Shown: positions 11,262 to 23,785, counted from the first letter of the stretch. The stretch: 64,000 nt of DNA from Protopterus annectens (GCF_019279795.1 NC_056744.1:1506753545-1506817544); one strand, 5' to 3'. The notes: generated by a model not told the origin, from the letters alone. A program made the numbers and translations.

Positions 11262-13607
11262 GACACAAGGGAGTGCTGAAGTGCAGAAAACAATCTATAG
11301 AGTGAAGGAAACAGCAGGTAAATCAACAAAGGTAATGTATATAAGGTGAAGAGAGCTTAACCTAAGGACGTATACAGAGCTGGGGTTCTAGTGTTTGGTA
11401 GAAGGATGTTTTAACAAAGGCAGTGAGGGGAGAGGGAAAACCAACTGTCTGTAGAAACAGATTCAGTTTATGAGACAAGTTAGGTAGATTGGGAGTGGGG
11501 ATAAGGGGGTACTGGCTGCTGGCTGTCCTGGGAAGGTAATATGACTAATATACACAAGTCTTGAATTGTGTAGAGTAAACTTATATGAGTAGAACGTACT
11601 TTCAATGTCTTATTGGTTAGGTTTCCCAAGTGGTTGTAGGGTTGTATCTTAGTAGATAGGAGCTCTGGTCTTCCAGGAGGGTGGTAGGCAGATTAGAGGG
11701 ATGCTTGAAGGTTCCACTTAATCAAACTAATGAAAGGGTAGGAAGAGAGAAGAAAATAGTAAGGCAAAACAATGTAAATACAAGGTGAGCAAATTCAAAA
11801 ACTGTCACACAATTTACTAAGCATTTGCAGGATAATAAGATTAAAAATGAAATTCTATGCTAGAATGGAAAGCTACAACAATGTACACTTGCTAAGTACG
11901 TTATCACAAATATTTGAGTAACACAGAATGGATTTATACTTCTATTAATTATACATCTTACTTGAGGTTTAAACATACAGACAATAGTGTATTATGCTTT
12001 AGGAGTACGCTCAGATAAGAACAGAGTACGTTTATCCAAGAGTTCTTAAGTCATATAGCTATAATTCTTATTCAGGCATTAATCCTGTTAACAGATTGCC
12101 TTTACAGGAGGACCAAATGTGGTAGCTGAAAATGGCTGTTGCATGTAATTGTAGTACTCCCCCGTAAGCCCGTGACTCAGCTACTCAACAGTGAAGTAAT
12201 GCTACTCAATTACAAATAGAAAGTGATAAATAACGCGTTCAAAAGAACCGTTACTAAGTTATGACTGTGGGTAGCTAAGAATGACAGGACGCCTAATAAA
12301 GTACTGTGCCTAGGACAGCGCTACTAAGAATTACAGTTATATTAGGATTATGAGAGTCTCTCCTCATATTAAGACGCCTGAGTAGGCGCAGGGAGAATGA
12401 GATAGTTAATTGTAAGGTAATATGACCACCAGTCAAGCAGCAAATACAATATCCTAGGGATACAAATTATATACTAAGAATACTATGACAATGAGGTTAG
12501 GTATAAATGACAAGACGCCTATTAAGGTGCTAGGGGATTGGGAGCGCTAGACACTAGAGCGTACAAGTGAAAGTGGATATCACCGTAGTACAACAGGTTT
12601 GCAGTGAAAAATCTTAGGGATTCAGAACTAGGTATTAGCGATAGCTACCGTGATACACGGCAGAGTAGGATATTATAATCTGACCTGTATTCCTGCCTAC
12701 AAAATGCAGTTAGCGTAGAAAGGACACTTTATGTGTCACACAACAGTAACAGTTTATGAGTAAACTTAAAACAGGAATAAAAACTTGTCGGAACATAACG
12801 CAGACCAGCAGACTAAGTGAACATGCCTACGATATGTAGTAATCAGGCTTTACATATGATAACAAAAGTAGTTGAGCATATACAGAAAAATAGATTACAG
12901 GCAATATAAGAACATGTTGGTAATGCCAGCTTAACAATGTTAACATATCCAATTTAATACTATGACTATGTCACTGCAAAATATAGGCATACTAAGCAAA
13001 ACGCTAGTAAAAAGAACACGTGCGAGTACCCAGGATGCGTTTACACTATCGCTACCCAACGCACCGCAACCATAAATAAAACAGTGCAGAAGATAGAGCT
13101 ACCGTTAAACAAGGAAATGTCCTCTTAACAGATATGCTAAACAGACCAAACTGGTGTCACATAGGAATCAAAAATAAACATAAAACGCTCACTCTCAAGT
13201 GTCTTTTGAGCTCCAGGATCAAAGACGCACAGCAGCCAGGCTGGTAAGGGGAAAGAAAGATGGCGTCCAGGGATGGTGGGATATATTTATAGGGTAATAG
13301 GAGGCAATGGGGGAGGGTGCTACGGGAATAACTAAAACCTTAGTTCAACGGCAGGAAATTCACGAGCAGGAGAGGGATAGGTTAAGAGGCAGGGACGGGT
13401 AGGTGCTGAAGGCGGGGAGTTGAGATAGACGTATAGGTGAGGTAATAGGAAGGGAGGAAATAAGGGAGATAGAATGGAGTGAAAAAGAAAGTCGAAGATA
13501 TAGGGCCTTGTGGGAGAGATGGGGATGAAGGGATAATTGAGGGCTAGAGTCTTTCCTAGATATACAGGGATTGAAGAGATAAGAGAAGAAAGTATGACCT
13601 ATGGTGG
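11262..13607 (-). repeat. 2.34-kb tandem unit 2
   Basis: This 2346-bp unit differs from unit 1 by small indels and scattered substitutions. Examples are GAGCTTAACC for GAGCTTGACC near the start and TATCTTAGTAG for TATCTTTATAG. High identity means either recent duplication or ongoing homogenisation. No coding capacity was recognised. Confidence 0.95.
13258..13293 (-). promoter_or_regulatory. TATA promoter in unit 2, LINE orientation
   Basis: Minus-strand TATAAATA runs from 13291 to 13284. The sequence from 13258 leftward is what begins the outermost unit at 15662, that is 33 nt after the first T. This fits a start site set by this kind of TATA box. Confidence 0.55.
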
Positions 13608-15662
13608 GACACAAGAGAGTGCTGAAGTGCAGAAAACAATCTATAGAGTGAAGGAAACAACAGGTAAATCAACAAAGGTAATGTATATAAGGTGAAGAGA
13701 GCTTGACCTAAGGACGTATACAGAGCTGGGGTTCTAGTGTTTGGTAGAAGGATGTTTTAACAAAGGCAGTGAGGGGAGAGGGAAAGCCAACTGTCTGTAG
13801 AAACAGATTCAGTTTATGAGACAAGTTAGGTAGATTGGGAGTGGGGATAAGGGGGTACTGGCTGCTGGCTGTCCTGGGAAGGTAATATGACTAATATACA
13901 CAAGTCTTGAATTGTGTAGAGTAAACTTATATGAGTAGAACGTACTTTCAATGTCTTATTGGTTAGGTTTCCCAAGTGGTTGTAGGGTTGTATCTTAGTA
14001 GATAGGAGCTCTGGTCTTCCAGGAGGGTGGTAGGCAGATTAGAGGGATGCTTGAAGGTTCCACTTAATCAAATTTCAATGTCTTATTGGTTAGGTTTCCC
14101 AAGTGGTTGTAGGGTTGTATCTTAGTAGATAGGAGCTCTGGTCTTCCAGGAGGGTGGTAGGCAGATTAGAGGGATGCTTGAAGGTTCCACTTAATCAAAT
14201 TTCAATGTCTTATTGGTTAGGTTTCCCAAGTGGTTGTAGGGTTGTATCTTAGTAGATAGGAGCTCTGGTCTTCCAGGTGGGTGGTAGGCAGATTAGAGGG
14301 ATGCTTGAAGGTTCCACTTAATCAAATTTCAATGTCTTATTGGTTAGGTTTCCCAAGTGGTTGTAGGGTTGTATCTTAGTAGATAGGAGCTCTGGTCTTC
14401 CAGGAGGGTGGTAGGCAGATTAGAGGGATGCTTGAAGGTTCCACTTAATCAAATTTCAATGTCTTATTGGTTAGGTTTCCCAAGTGGTTGTAGGGTTGTA
14501 TCTTAGTAGATAGGAGCTCTGGTCTTCCAGGAGGGTGGTAGGCAGATTAGAGGGATGCTTGAAGGTTCCACTTAATCAAATTTCAATGTCTTATTGGTTA
14601 GGTTACCCAAGTGGTTGTAGGGTTGTATCTTAGTAGATAGGAGCTCTGGTCTTCCAGGAGGGTGGTAGGCAGATTAGTGGGATGCTTGAAGGTTCCACTT
14701 AATCAAATTTCAATGTCTTATTGGTTAGGTTTCCCAAGTGGTTGTAGGGTTGTATCTTAGTAGATAGGAGCTCTGGTCTTCCAGGAGGGTGGTAGGCAGA
14801 TTAGAGGGATGCTTGAAGGTTCCACTTAATCAAATTTCAATGTCTTATTGGTTAGGTTTCCCAAGTGGTTGTAGGGTTGTATCTTAGTAGATAGGAGCTC
14901 TGGTCTTCCAGGAGGGTGGTAGGCAGATTAGAGGGATGCTTGAAGGTTCCACTTAATCAAATTTCAATGTCTTATTGGTTAGGTTACCCAAGTGGTTGTA
15001 GGGTTGTATCTTAGTAGATAGGAGCTCTGGTCTTCCAGGAGGGTGGTAGGCAGATTAGTGGGATGCTTGAAGGTTCCACTTAATCAAATTTCAATGTCTT
15101 ATTGGTTAGGTTTCCCAAGTGGTTGTAGGGTTGTATCTTAGTAGATAGGAGCTCTGGTCTTCCAGGAGGGTGGTAGTTAGATTAGAGGGATGCTTGAAGG
15201 TTCCACTTAATCAAATTTCAATGTCTTATTGGTTAGGTTTCCCAAGTGGTTGTAGGGTTGTATCTTAGTAGATAGGAGCTCTGGTCTTCCAGGAGGGTGG
15301 TAGGCAGATTAGAGGGATGCTTGAAGGTTCCACTTAATCAAATTTCAATGTCTTATTGGTTAGGTTTCCCAAGTGGTTGTAGGGTTGTATCTTAGTAGAT
15401 AGGAGCTCTGGTCTTCCAGGAGGGTGGTAGGCAGATTAGAGGGATGCTTGAAGGTTCCACTTAATCAAATTTCAATGTCTTATTGGTTAGGTTTCCCAAG
15501 TGGTTGTAGGGTTGTATCTTAGTAGATAGGAGCTCTGGTCTTCCAGGAGGGTGGTAGGCAGATTAGAGGGATGCTTGAAGGTTCCACTTAATCAAATCTC
15601 AAGTGTCTTTTGAGCTCCAGGATCAAAGATGCACAGCAGCCAGGCTGGTAAGGGGAAAGAAA
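13608..15662 (-). repeat. Partial 2.34-kb unit 3 with internal expansion
   Basis: It follows units 1 and 2 closely for about 465 bp (13608-14072). It is then interrupted by the 127-bp array and resumes only for the last 65 bp (about 15598-15662), equal to 13192-13258 of unit 2. About 1.5 kb of unit sequence is missing. The unit stops just short of where a TATA box would be. Confidence 0.9.
13946..15596. repeat. 13 x 127-bp tandem array
   Basis: The unit begins tttcaatgtcttattgg and ends ccacttaatcaaa. The period is exactly 127 bp (starts at 13946, 14073, 14200, 14327 and so on), and 1651 bp equals 13 copies. The founding copy occurs once in units 1 and 2. Copies differ by single bases; for example, GGTTACCC for GGTTTCCC recurs in two copies together with TTAGTGGG. 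That shared pair points to amplification of multi-unit blocks. Confidence 0.97.
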
Positions 15663-16870
15663 AAAAGGCCTTGTTAAGGCCTTAAGGAATTAACACCCCT
15701 TTTATTAATAACTAAACTACAGACATCTCAAGCTGTACTGCATGCTTTGGTAAGGCCTTAAGGAATTAACATGCCTTTTATTAATAACTAAACTACAGAC
15801 ATCTCAAGCTGTACTGCATGCTTTGGTAAGGACTTAAGGAATTAACATCCCTTTTATTAATAACTAAACTACAGACATCACAAGCTGTACTGCATGCTTT
15901 AGTAAGGCCTTAAGGAATTAACATGCATTTTATTAATAACTAAACTACAGACATCTCAAGCTGTACTGCATGCTTTGGTAAGGCCTTAAGGAATTAACAT
16001 GCCTTTTATTAATAACTAAAATACAGACATCTCAAGCTGTACTGCATGCTTTGGTAAGGCCTTAAGGAATTAACATGCCTTTTATTAATAAGTAAACTAC
16101 AGACATCTCAAGCTGCACTGCATGCTTTGGTAAGGCCTTAAGGAATTAACATGCCTTTTATTAATAACTAAACTACAGACATCTCAAGCTGTACTGCATG
16201 CTTTGGTAAGGCCTTAAGGAATTAACATGCCTTTTATTAATAACTAAACTACAGACATCTCAAGCTGTACTGCATGCTTTGGTAAGGCCTTAAGGAATTA
16301 ACATGCCTTTTATTAATAACTAAACTACAGACATCTCAAGCTGTACTGCATGCTTTGGTAAGGCCTTAAGGAATTAACATGCCTTTTATTAATAACTAAA
16401 CTACAGACATCTCAAGCTGTACTGCATGCTTTGGTAAGGCCTTAAGGAATTAACATGCCTTTTATTAATAACTAAACTACAGACATCTCAAGCTGTACTG
16501 CATGCTTTGGTAAGGCCTTAAGGAATTAACATGCCTTTTATTAATAACTAAACTACAGACATCCCAAGCTGTACTGCATGCTTTGGTAAGGCCTTAAGGA
16601 ATTAACATGCCTTTTATTAATAACTAAACTACAGACATCTCAAGCTGTACTGCATGATTTGGTAAGGCCTTAAGGAATTAAAGTCCCTTTTATTAATAAC
16701 TAAACTACAGCAATGTCAAGCTGCACTTCATGCTTTGGTAAGGCCTCATGGAATTAACATGCCTTTTATTAATAACTAAACTACAGACATCTCTAGCTGG
16801 ACTGCATGCTTTGGTAAGGCCTTAAGGAATTAACATGCCTTTTATTAATAACTAAACTATAGACATCTCA

Positions 16871-17071
16871 GGTTCTCCCATTCGATTCTTGGCTGGAGTG
16901 CAGGTGGGCATTCAAAAGACATGTGTAAATGGGCGTGCCTTTGCTGAAGGTTGAACGTCGAGCTGGCACCTTGGCGTTTGTAAAAATCTTCTGCCAATCA
17001 TTAGCAGACCAGAGTTCCGCTGTGGAGACCCCTAACCGTGAAAAGCCGAAAGACAACAAGAACAACAACAA
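16871..17071 (-). mobile_element. SINE-like insert 1 in satellite (internally deleted)
   Basis: On the minus strand it starts with a GTT-rich run, then TTTCGGCTTTTC, TTAGGGGTC and CCACAGCGGAACTC, and ends with AATCGAATGGGAGAACC. The satellite words actatagacatctca occur on both sides, with TATAG in place of the array's usual TACAG. This looks like a target duplication of about 15 bp. About 45 bp present in the other copies is missing. Confidence 0.75.
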
Positions 17072-18220
17072 ACTATAGACATCTCAAGCTGCACTCCATG
17101 CTTTGGTAAGGCCTTAACGAAGTAACATGCCTTTTATTAATAACTAAACTACAGACATCTCAAGCTGTACTGCATGCTTTGGTAAGGCCTTAAGGAATTA
17201 ACATGCCTTTTATTAATAACTAAACTACAGACATCTCAAGCTGTACTGCATGCTTTGGTAAGGCCTTAAGGAATTAACATGCCTTTTATTAATAACTAAA
17301 CTGCAGACATCTCAAGCTGTACTGCATGCTTTGGTAAGGGCTTAAGAAAGTAACATGCCTTTCATTAATAACTTAACTGCAGATACCTCAAGCTGTACTG
17401 CATACTTTTGTAAGGCCTTAAGGAATTAACATGCTTTTTATTAATAACTAAACTACAAACATCTCAAGCTGTACTGCATGCTTTGGTAAGGCCTTAAGGA
17501 ATTAACATGCTTTTTATTAATAACTAAACTACAAACATCTCAAACTGTACTGCATGCTTTGGTAAGGCCTTAAGGAATTAACATGCCTTTTATTAATAAC
17601 TAAACTACAAACATCTCAAGCTGTACTGCATGCTTTGGTAAGGGCTTAAGGAATTAACATGCCTTTTATTAATAACTAAACTGCAGACACCTCAAGCTGT
17701 ACTGCATGCTTTGGTAAGCACTTAAGGAATTAACATGCCTTTTATTAATAACTAAACTACAGACATCTCAAGCTGCACTGCATGCTTTGGTAATGCCTTA
17801 AGGAATTAACATGCCTTTTATTAATAACTAAACTACAGACATCTCAAGCTGTACTGCATGCTTTGGTAAGGCCTTAAGCAATCAACATGCCTTTTATTAA
17901 TAACTAAACTACAGACATCTCAAGCTGTACTGCATGCTTTGGTAAGGCCTTAAGGGATTAACATGCCTTTTAATTAATAACTAAACTACTGACATCTCAA
18001 GCTGTACTGCATGATTTGGTAAGGCCTTAACGAAGTAACATGCCTTTTAATTAATAACTAAACTACTGACATCTCAAGCTGTACTGCATGATTTGGTAAG
18101 GCCTTAACATGCCTTTTAATTAATAACTAAACTACTGACATCTCAAGCTGCACTACATGCTTTGGTAAGGCCTCATTGAATTAACATGCCTTTTATTAAT
18201 AACTAAACTATAGACTCTCA

Positions 18221-18428
18221 GGTTCTCCCATTCGATTCTTGGCTGGAGTGCAAGGAGTGCCTTCTGTGTGGAGTCTGTATGTCCTCCCCGTGGTTGGGTG
18301 GGCATTCAAAAGACATGCGTAAATGGGCGTGCCTTTGCTGTTGGTTGAACGTCGAGCTGGCACCTCGGCGTTTGTAAAAATCTACTGCCAATCATTAGAA
18401 GACTCCCTAACCGAAAAGAACAACAAAC
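18221..18428 (-). mobile_element. SINE-like insert 2 in satellite
   Basis: Same element and same satellite junctions as insert 1. It has the full middle part (CCACACAGAAGGCACTCC on the minus strand) but a deletion near the head, after the AAGACT/CCCTAACC point. It groups with insert 4 by shared variants (CATGCGTAAATG, TTGCTGTTGG). Confidence 0.75.
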
Positions 18429-19162
18429 TAGAGACATCTCAAGCTGTACTGCATGCTTTGGTAAGGCCTTAAGGAATTAACATGCCTTTTATTAATAACT
18501 AAACTACAGACATCTCAAGCTGTACTGCATGATTTGGTAAGGCCTTACAGAATTAACATCCCTTTTATTAATAACTAAACTGCAGACATCTCAAGCTGTA
18601 CTGCATGCTTGAATTAACATGCTTTCATTAATAACTAAACTACAAACATCTCAAGCTGTACTGCATGCTTTGGTAAGGCCTTAAGGAATTAACATGCCTT
18701 TTATTAATAACTAAACTACAAACATCTCAAGCTGTACTGCATGCTTTGGTAAGGGCTTAAGGAATTAACATGCCTTTTATTAATAACTAAACTGCAGACA
18801 TCTCAAGCTGTACTGCATGCTTTGGTAAGGCCTTAAGGAATTAACATGCCTTTTATTAATAACTAAACTACAGACATCTCAAGCTGTACTGCATGATTTG
18901 GTAATTTATTAATAACTTAACTACAGACATCTCAAGCTGCACTGCATGCTTTGGTAATGCCTTAAGGAATTAACATGCCTTTTATTAATAACTAAACTAC
19001 AGACATCTCAAGCTGTACTGCATGCTTTGGTAAGGCCTTAAGGGATTAACATGCCTTTTATTAATAACTAAACTGCAGACATCTCAAGCTGTACTGCATG
19101 CTTTGGTAAGGCCTTACAGAATTAACATGCCTTTTATTAATAACTAAACTATAGACATCTCA

Positions 19163-19407
19163 GGTTCTCCCATTCGATTCTTGGCTGGAGTGCAAGGAGT
19201 GCCTTCTGTGTGGAATCTGTATGTCCTCCCCGCGGTTGGGTGGGCATTCAAAAGACATGTGTAAATGGGCGTGCCTTTGCTGAAGGTTGAACGTCGAGCT
19301 GGCACCTCGCCGTTCGTAAAAATCTGCTGCCAATCATTAGCGGACCAGAGTTCCGCTATGGCAACCCCTAACCGTGAAAAGCCGAAAGACAACAAGAACA
19401 ACAACAA
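19163..19407 (-). mobile_element. SINE-like insert 3 in satellite
   Basis: Nearly full-length copy (about 245 bp) at the same satellite phase. An open frame of 87 codons across it is accidental and recurs in insert 5. The downstream 1.1 kb of satellite repeats that found after insert 1. Confidence 0.78.
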
Positions 19408-20557
19408 ACTATAGACATCTCAAGCTGCACTCCATGCTTTGGTAAGGCCTTAACGAAGTAACATGCCTTTTATTAATAACTAAACTACAGACATCTCAAG
19501 CTGTACTGCATGCTTTGGTAAGGCCTTAAGGAATTAACATGCCTTTTATTAATAACTAAACTACAGACATCTCAAGCTGTACTGCATGCTTTGGTAAGGC
19601 CTTAAGGAATTAACATGCCTTTTATTAATAACTAAACTGCAGACATCTCAAGCTGTACTGCATGCTTTGGTAAGGGCTTAAGAAAGTAACATGCCTTTCA
19701 TTAATAACTTAACTGCAGATACCTCAAGCTGTACTGCATACTTTTGTAAGGCCTTAAGGAATTAACATGCTTTTTATTAATAACTAAACTACAAACATCT
19801 CAAGCTGTACTGCATGCTTTGGTAAGGCCTTAAGGAATTAACATGCTTTTATTAATAACTAAACTACAAACATCTCAAACTGTACTGCATGCTTTGGTAA
19901 GGCCTTAAGGAATTAACATGCCTTTTATTAATAACTAAACTACAAACATCTCAAGCTGTACTGCATGCTTTGGTAAGGCTTAAGGAATTAACATGCCTTT
20001 TATTAATAACTAAACTGCAGACACCTCAAGCTGTACTGCATGCTTTGGTAAGCACTTAAGGAATTAACATGCCTTTTATTAATAACTAAACTACAGACAT
20101 CTCAAGCTGCACTGCATGCTTTGGTAATGCCTTAAGGAATTAACATGCCTTTTATTAATAACTAAACTACAGACATCTCAAGCTGTACTGCATGCTTTGG
20201 TAAGGCCTTAAGCAATCAACATGCCTTTTATTAATAACTAAACTACAGACATCTCAAGCTGTACTGCATGCTTTGGTAAGGCCTTAAGGGATTAACATGC
20301 CTTTTAATTAATAACTAAACTACTGACATCTCAAGCTGTACTGCATGATTTGGTAAGGCCCTTATAACATGCCTTTTAATTAATAACTAAACTACTGACA
20401 TCTCAAGCTGTACTGCATGATTTGGTAAGGCCTTAACGAAGTAACATGCCTTTTAATTAATAACTAAACTACTGACATCTCAAGCTGCACTACATGCTTT
20501 GGTAAGGCCTCATTGAATTAACATGCCTTTTATTAATAACTAAACTATAGACTCTCA

Positions 20558-20802
20558 GGTTCTCCCATTCGATTCTTGGCTGGAGTGCAAGGAGTGCCTT
20601 CTGTGTGGAGTCTGTATGTCCTCCCCGTGGTTGGGTGGGCATTCAAAAGACATGCGTAAATGGGCGTGCCTTTGCTGTTGGTTGAACGTCGAGCTGGCAC
20701 CTCGGCGTTTGTAAAAATCTACTGCCAATCATTAGAAGACTGGAGTTCCGCTGTGGAGACCCCTAACCGGGAAAAGCCGAAAGACAACAAGAACAACAAC
20801 AA
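20558..20802 (-). mobile_element. SINE-like insert 4 in satellite
   Basis: Full-length counterpart of insert 2 with the same diagnostic changes, but with an intact head (GACTGGAGTTCCGCTGTGG). It supports co-amplification of satellite plus insert. Confidence 0.78.
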
Positions 20803-21729
20803 ACTATAGACATCTCAAGCTGTACTGCATGCTTTGGTAAGGCCTTAAGGAATTAACATGCCTTTTATTAATAACTAAACTACAGACATCTCAAGCTGTA
20901 CTGCATGATTTGGTAAGGCCTTACAGAATTAACATCCCTTTTATTAATAACTAAACTGCAGACATCTCAAGCTGTACTGCATGCTTTGGTAAGGGCTTAA
21001 GGAAGTAACATGCCTTTTATTAATAACTTAACTGCAGACACCTCAAGCTGTACTGCATACTTTTGTAAAGCCTTAAGGAATTAACATGCTTTTTATTAAT
21101 AACTAAACTACAAACATCTCAAGCTGTACTGCATGCTTTGGTAAGGCCTTAAGGAATTAACATGCCTTTTATTAATAACTAAACTACAAACATCTCAAGC
21201 TGTACTGCATGCTTTGGTAAGGGCTTAAGGAATTAACATGCCTTTTATTAATAACTAAACTGCAGACATCTCAAGCTGTACTGCATGCTTTGGTAAGGCC
21301 TTAAGGAATTAACATGCCTTTTATTAATAACTAAACTACAGACATCTCAAGCTGTACTGCATGATTTGGTAAGGCCTTAAAGAATTAACATGTTTTTTAT
21401 TAATAACTAAACTGCAGACATCTCAAGCTGTACTGCATGCTTTGGTAAGGGCTTAAGGAAGTAACAAGCCTTTTATTAATAACTTAACTACAGACATCTC
21501 AAGCTGCACTGCATGCTTTGGTAATGCCTTAAGGAATTAACATGCCTTTTATTAATAACTAAACTACAGACATCTCAAGCTGTACTGCATGCTTTGGTAA
21601 GGCCTTAAGGGATTAACATGCCTTTTATTAATAACTAAACTGCAGACATCTCAAGCTGTACTGCATGCTTTGGTAAGGCCTTACAGAATTAACATGCCTT
21701 TTATTAATAACTAAACTATAGACATCTCA

Positions 21730-21969
21730 GGTTCTCCCATTCGATTCTTGGCTGGAGTGCAAGGAGTGCCTTCTGTGTGGAATCTGTATGTCCTCCCCGC
21801 GGTTGGGTGGGCATTCAAAAGACATGTGTAAACGGGCGTGCCTTTGCTGAAGGTTGAACGTCGAGCTGGCACCTCGGCGTTCATAAAAATCTGCTGCCAA
21901 TCATTAGCAGACCGGAGTTCCGCTGTGGCGACCCCTAACCGGGAAAAGCCGAAAGACAACAACAACAAA
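21730..21969 (-). mobile_element. SINE-like insert 5 in satellite
   Basis: Closest to insert 3 (CCCCGCGGTTGG, ATGTGTAAACGGG). The head contains GGGGTCGCCACAGCGGA, a phrase common to interspersed repeats of fish-like vertebrates as I remember them. The family name is not certain. Confidence 0.78.
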
Positions 21970-22881
21970 CTATAGACATCTCAAGCTGTACTGCATGCTT
22001 TGGTAAGGCCTTAAGGAATTAACATGCCTTTTATTAATAACTAAGCTACAGACATCTCAAGCTGTACTGCATGCTTTGGTAAGACCTTAAGGAAGTTACA
22101 TGCCTTTCATTAGTAACTAAACTGCAGACACCTCAATCTGTACTGCATGCTTTGGTAAGACCTTAAGGAATTAACGTTCCTTTTATTAATAACTAAACTA
22201 CAAATATCTCAAGCTGTACTGTATGTTTTGGTAAGGCCTTATGGATTTAACTTCCCTTTTATTAATTACTAAACTACAGACATCTCAAGCTGTACTGCAT
22301 GCTTTGGTAAGGCCTTAAGGAATTAACATGCCTTTTATTAATAACTAAACTACAGACATCTCAAGCTGCACTGCATGCTTTGGTAAGGCCTTAAGGAATT
22401 AACATGCCTTTTATTAATAACTAAACTACAGACATCTCAAGCTGTACTGCATGCTTTGGTAAGGCATTAAGGAATTAACATGCCTTTTATTAATAACTAA
22501 ACTAATTAACATGCCTTTTATTAATAACTAAACTGCAGACATCTCAAGCTGTACTGCATGCTTTCTTAAGACCTTAAGGAAGTAACATGCCTTTTATTAA
22601 TAACTAAACTGCAGACATCTCAAGCTGCACTGTATGCTTTGGTAAGGGCTTAAGGAATTAACATGCCTTTTATTAATAACTAAACTGCAGACATCTCAAG
22701 CTGTACTGCATGCTTTCTTAAGACCTTAAGGAAGTAACATGCCTTTTATTAATAACTAAACTGCAGACACCTCAAGCTGTACTGAATGCTTTGGTAAGGC
22801 CTTAAGGAAGTAACATGCCTTTTATTAATAACTAAACTACAGGCATCTCAATCTGTACTGAATGCTTTGGTAAGGCCTTAA

Positions 22882-23785
22882 AGGCAAAGAGGAGGAAGAG
22901 AAGGAGTAGAGCCATTTGGAGAAAATTCTATGTTTCGTTTTATGATGACCCAGGTGTGGTAATCCATCTCTCTGTCTTTAAAAAAGTATTTTGTGTGTTG
23001 GAAAGCATAACAACTAGGGCTAGGAGCAGAACATAGAATGGTACAGTTAATGACATACTTCATGAAGTTTAAGAGGGTGCCGAGGCATAGCATTGTCTCA
23101 TTAACAAAGATTGCAAAAAAAGTAGTTCAAGTACTGACCTCTGGGAAACTCCTCCTGGAATTTCAAATGGGAGGAAGATGATGTCGCTACATTTCATTTG
23201 CTGAGTTCTTCCCCTCTGGTACTGGAGAACAAGCTGTCAGTCTGTATGTAACATGGTTGTGCATATCAGAGGAATTAGAAAGATGCAGAAAAACAGCACC
23301 TGCAGCATGTACATAAGGTTCTGTACAGCAGAATGACTGCAGTGAAAGATTTAGAGTTATAGCCTGGTAATCTAGGAACCTGAACAGTTCACCAGACTGG
23401 TGCAACCCTCAGCCCAAAGCTCTTAACTGCAACTGCAGTAACTCATACAAATATTTTTTTTATTGTTTGGTGAAGGAAATGAATGGAATTTATAGTCTTT
23501 CTTTAGAAGCTGCTGTAGAGGAATTACGTAGAATATGTTAGGCTTGATTTTGTATAAGGTAGACCTTCTTATGAATGAGGAAGCCTGTATTGTAGAGAAA
23601 GTGAGACACCATAAGTTGACTATGGACAATTCATAGGCCTGCAAAAAGCTGACTAATACTAGTTAGATGCCCCAGTAGAAGGGGAAAGTAGAAATGTCAT
23701 CATCTCTAATGACTTCCTGAAGGATACCATTATGCATTTCTTGGCATCTGGCTTTAGTCAATGACTCTGACACGGGTTGTTTGTC
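22882..23785. other. Unique sequence, no gene recognised
   Basis: After the satellite ends, about 900 bp shows no repeat or known protein motif. Open frames of 70-odd codons on the minus strand carry no recognisable domain. Confidence 0.6.

Larger units (their letters stand above)
4988..15662 (-). mobile_element. LINE of the L2/CR1 group with tandem 5' units, about 10.7 kb
   Basis: Read on the minus strand, the element starts near 15662, runs through partial and complete 2.34-kb units, enters a body with endonuclease and reverse transcriptase at 8923, and ends at 4988 in an A-rich TAAA-type tail. Both flanks are the 76-bp satellite. The bases before the tail (CTTTG) and after the 5' end (CCTTG) could be a short, imperfect target duplication. 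Treating the units as the LINE's own 5' region is an inference from this flanking continuity and from the TATA spacing. A second, truncated copy lies at 33980-34603. Confidence 0.75.
15663..22881 (+). repeat. 76-bp satellite array, about 80 units, with five SINE-like inserts
   Basis: The unit is ggccttaaggaattaacatg ... ctaaactacagacatctcaag ... ctgcatgctttggtaa, with a 76-bp period (for example aattaac at 16144 and 16220). After removing five inserts the remaining length equals about 80 units. Variants such as CTTAAGAAAG, TTCATTAATAACTTAAC and TTTTAATTAATAA recur in the same order in different places, which shows higher-order structure. There is no ORF and no CRISPR-like spacer pattern. Confidence 0.95.

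Noticed and set aside
8924-13607. 2.34-kb units as LTRs of a retrovirus-like element
   Set aside because: They are directly tandem with no internal region, primer-binding site or gag-pol between them, and TG...CA ends are not evident.
10987-13614. 93- and 84-codon ORFs in the 2.34-kb units
   Set aside because: Low-complexity L/S-rich translation, not kept in all units, no known motif.
19144-21968. Recurrent 85-87-codon minus-strand ORFs in the satellite
   Set aside because: They run through the SINE-like inserts and satellite and recur only because the insert was amplified. No protein motif.
13946-22881. CRISPR array
   Set aside because: Repeats are 127 and 76 bp, contiguous, without unique spacers, in a eukaryotic transposon setting.
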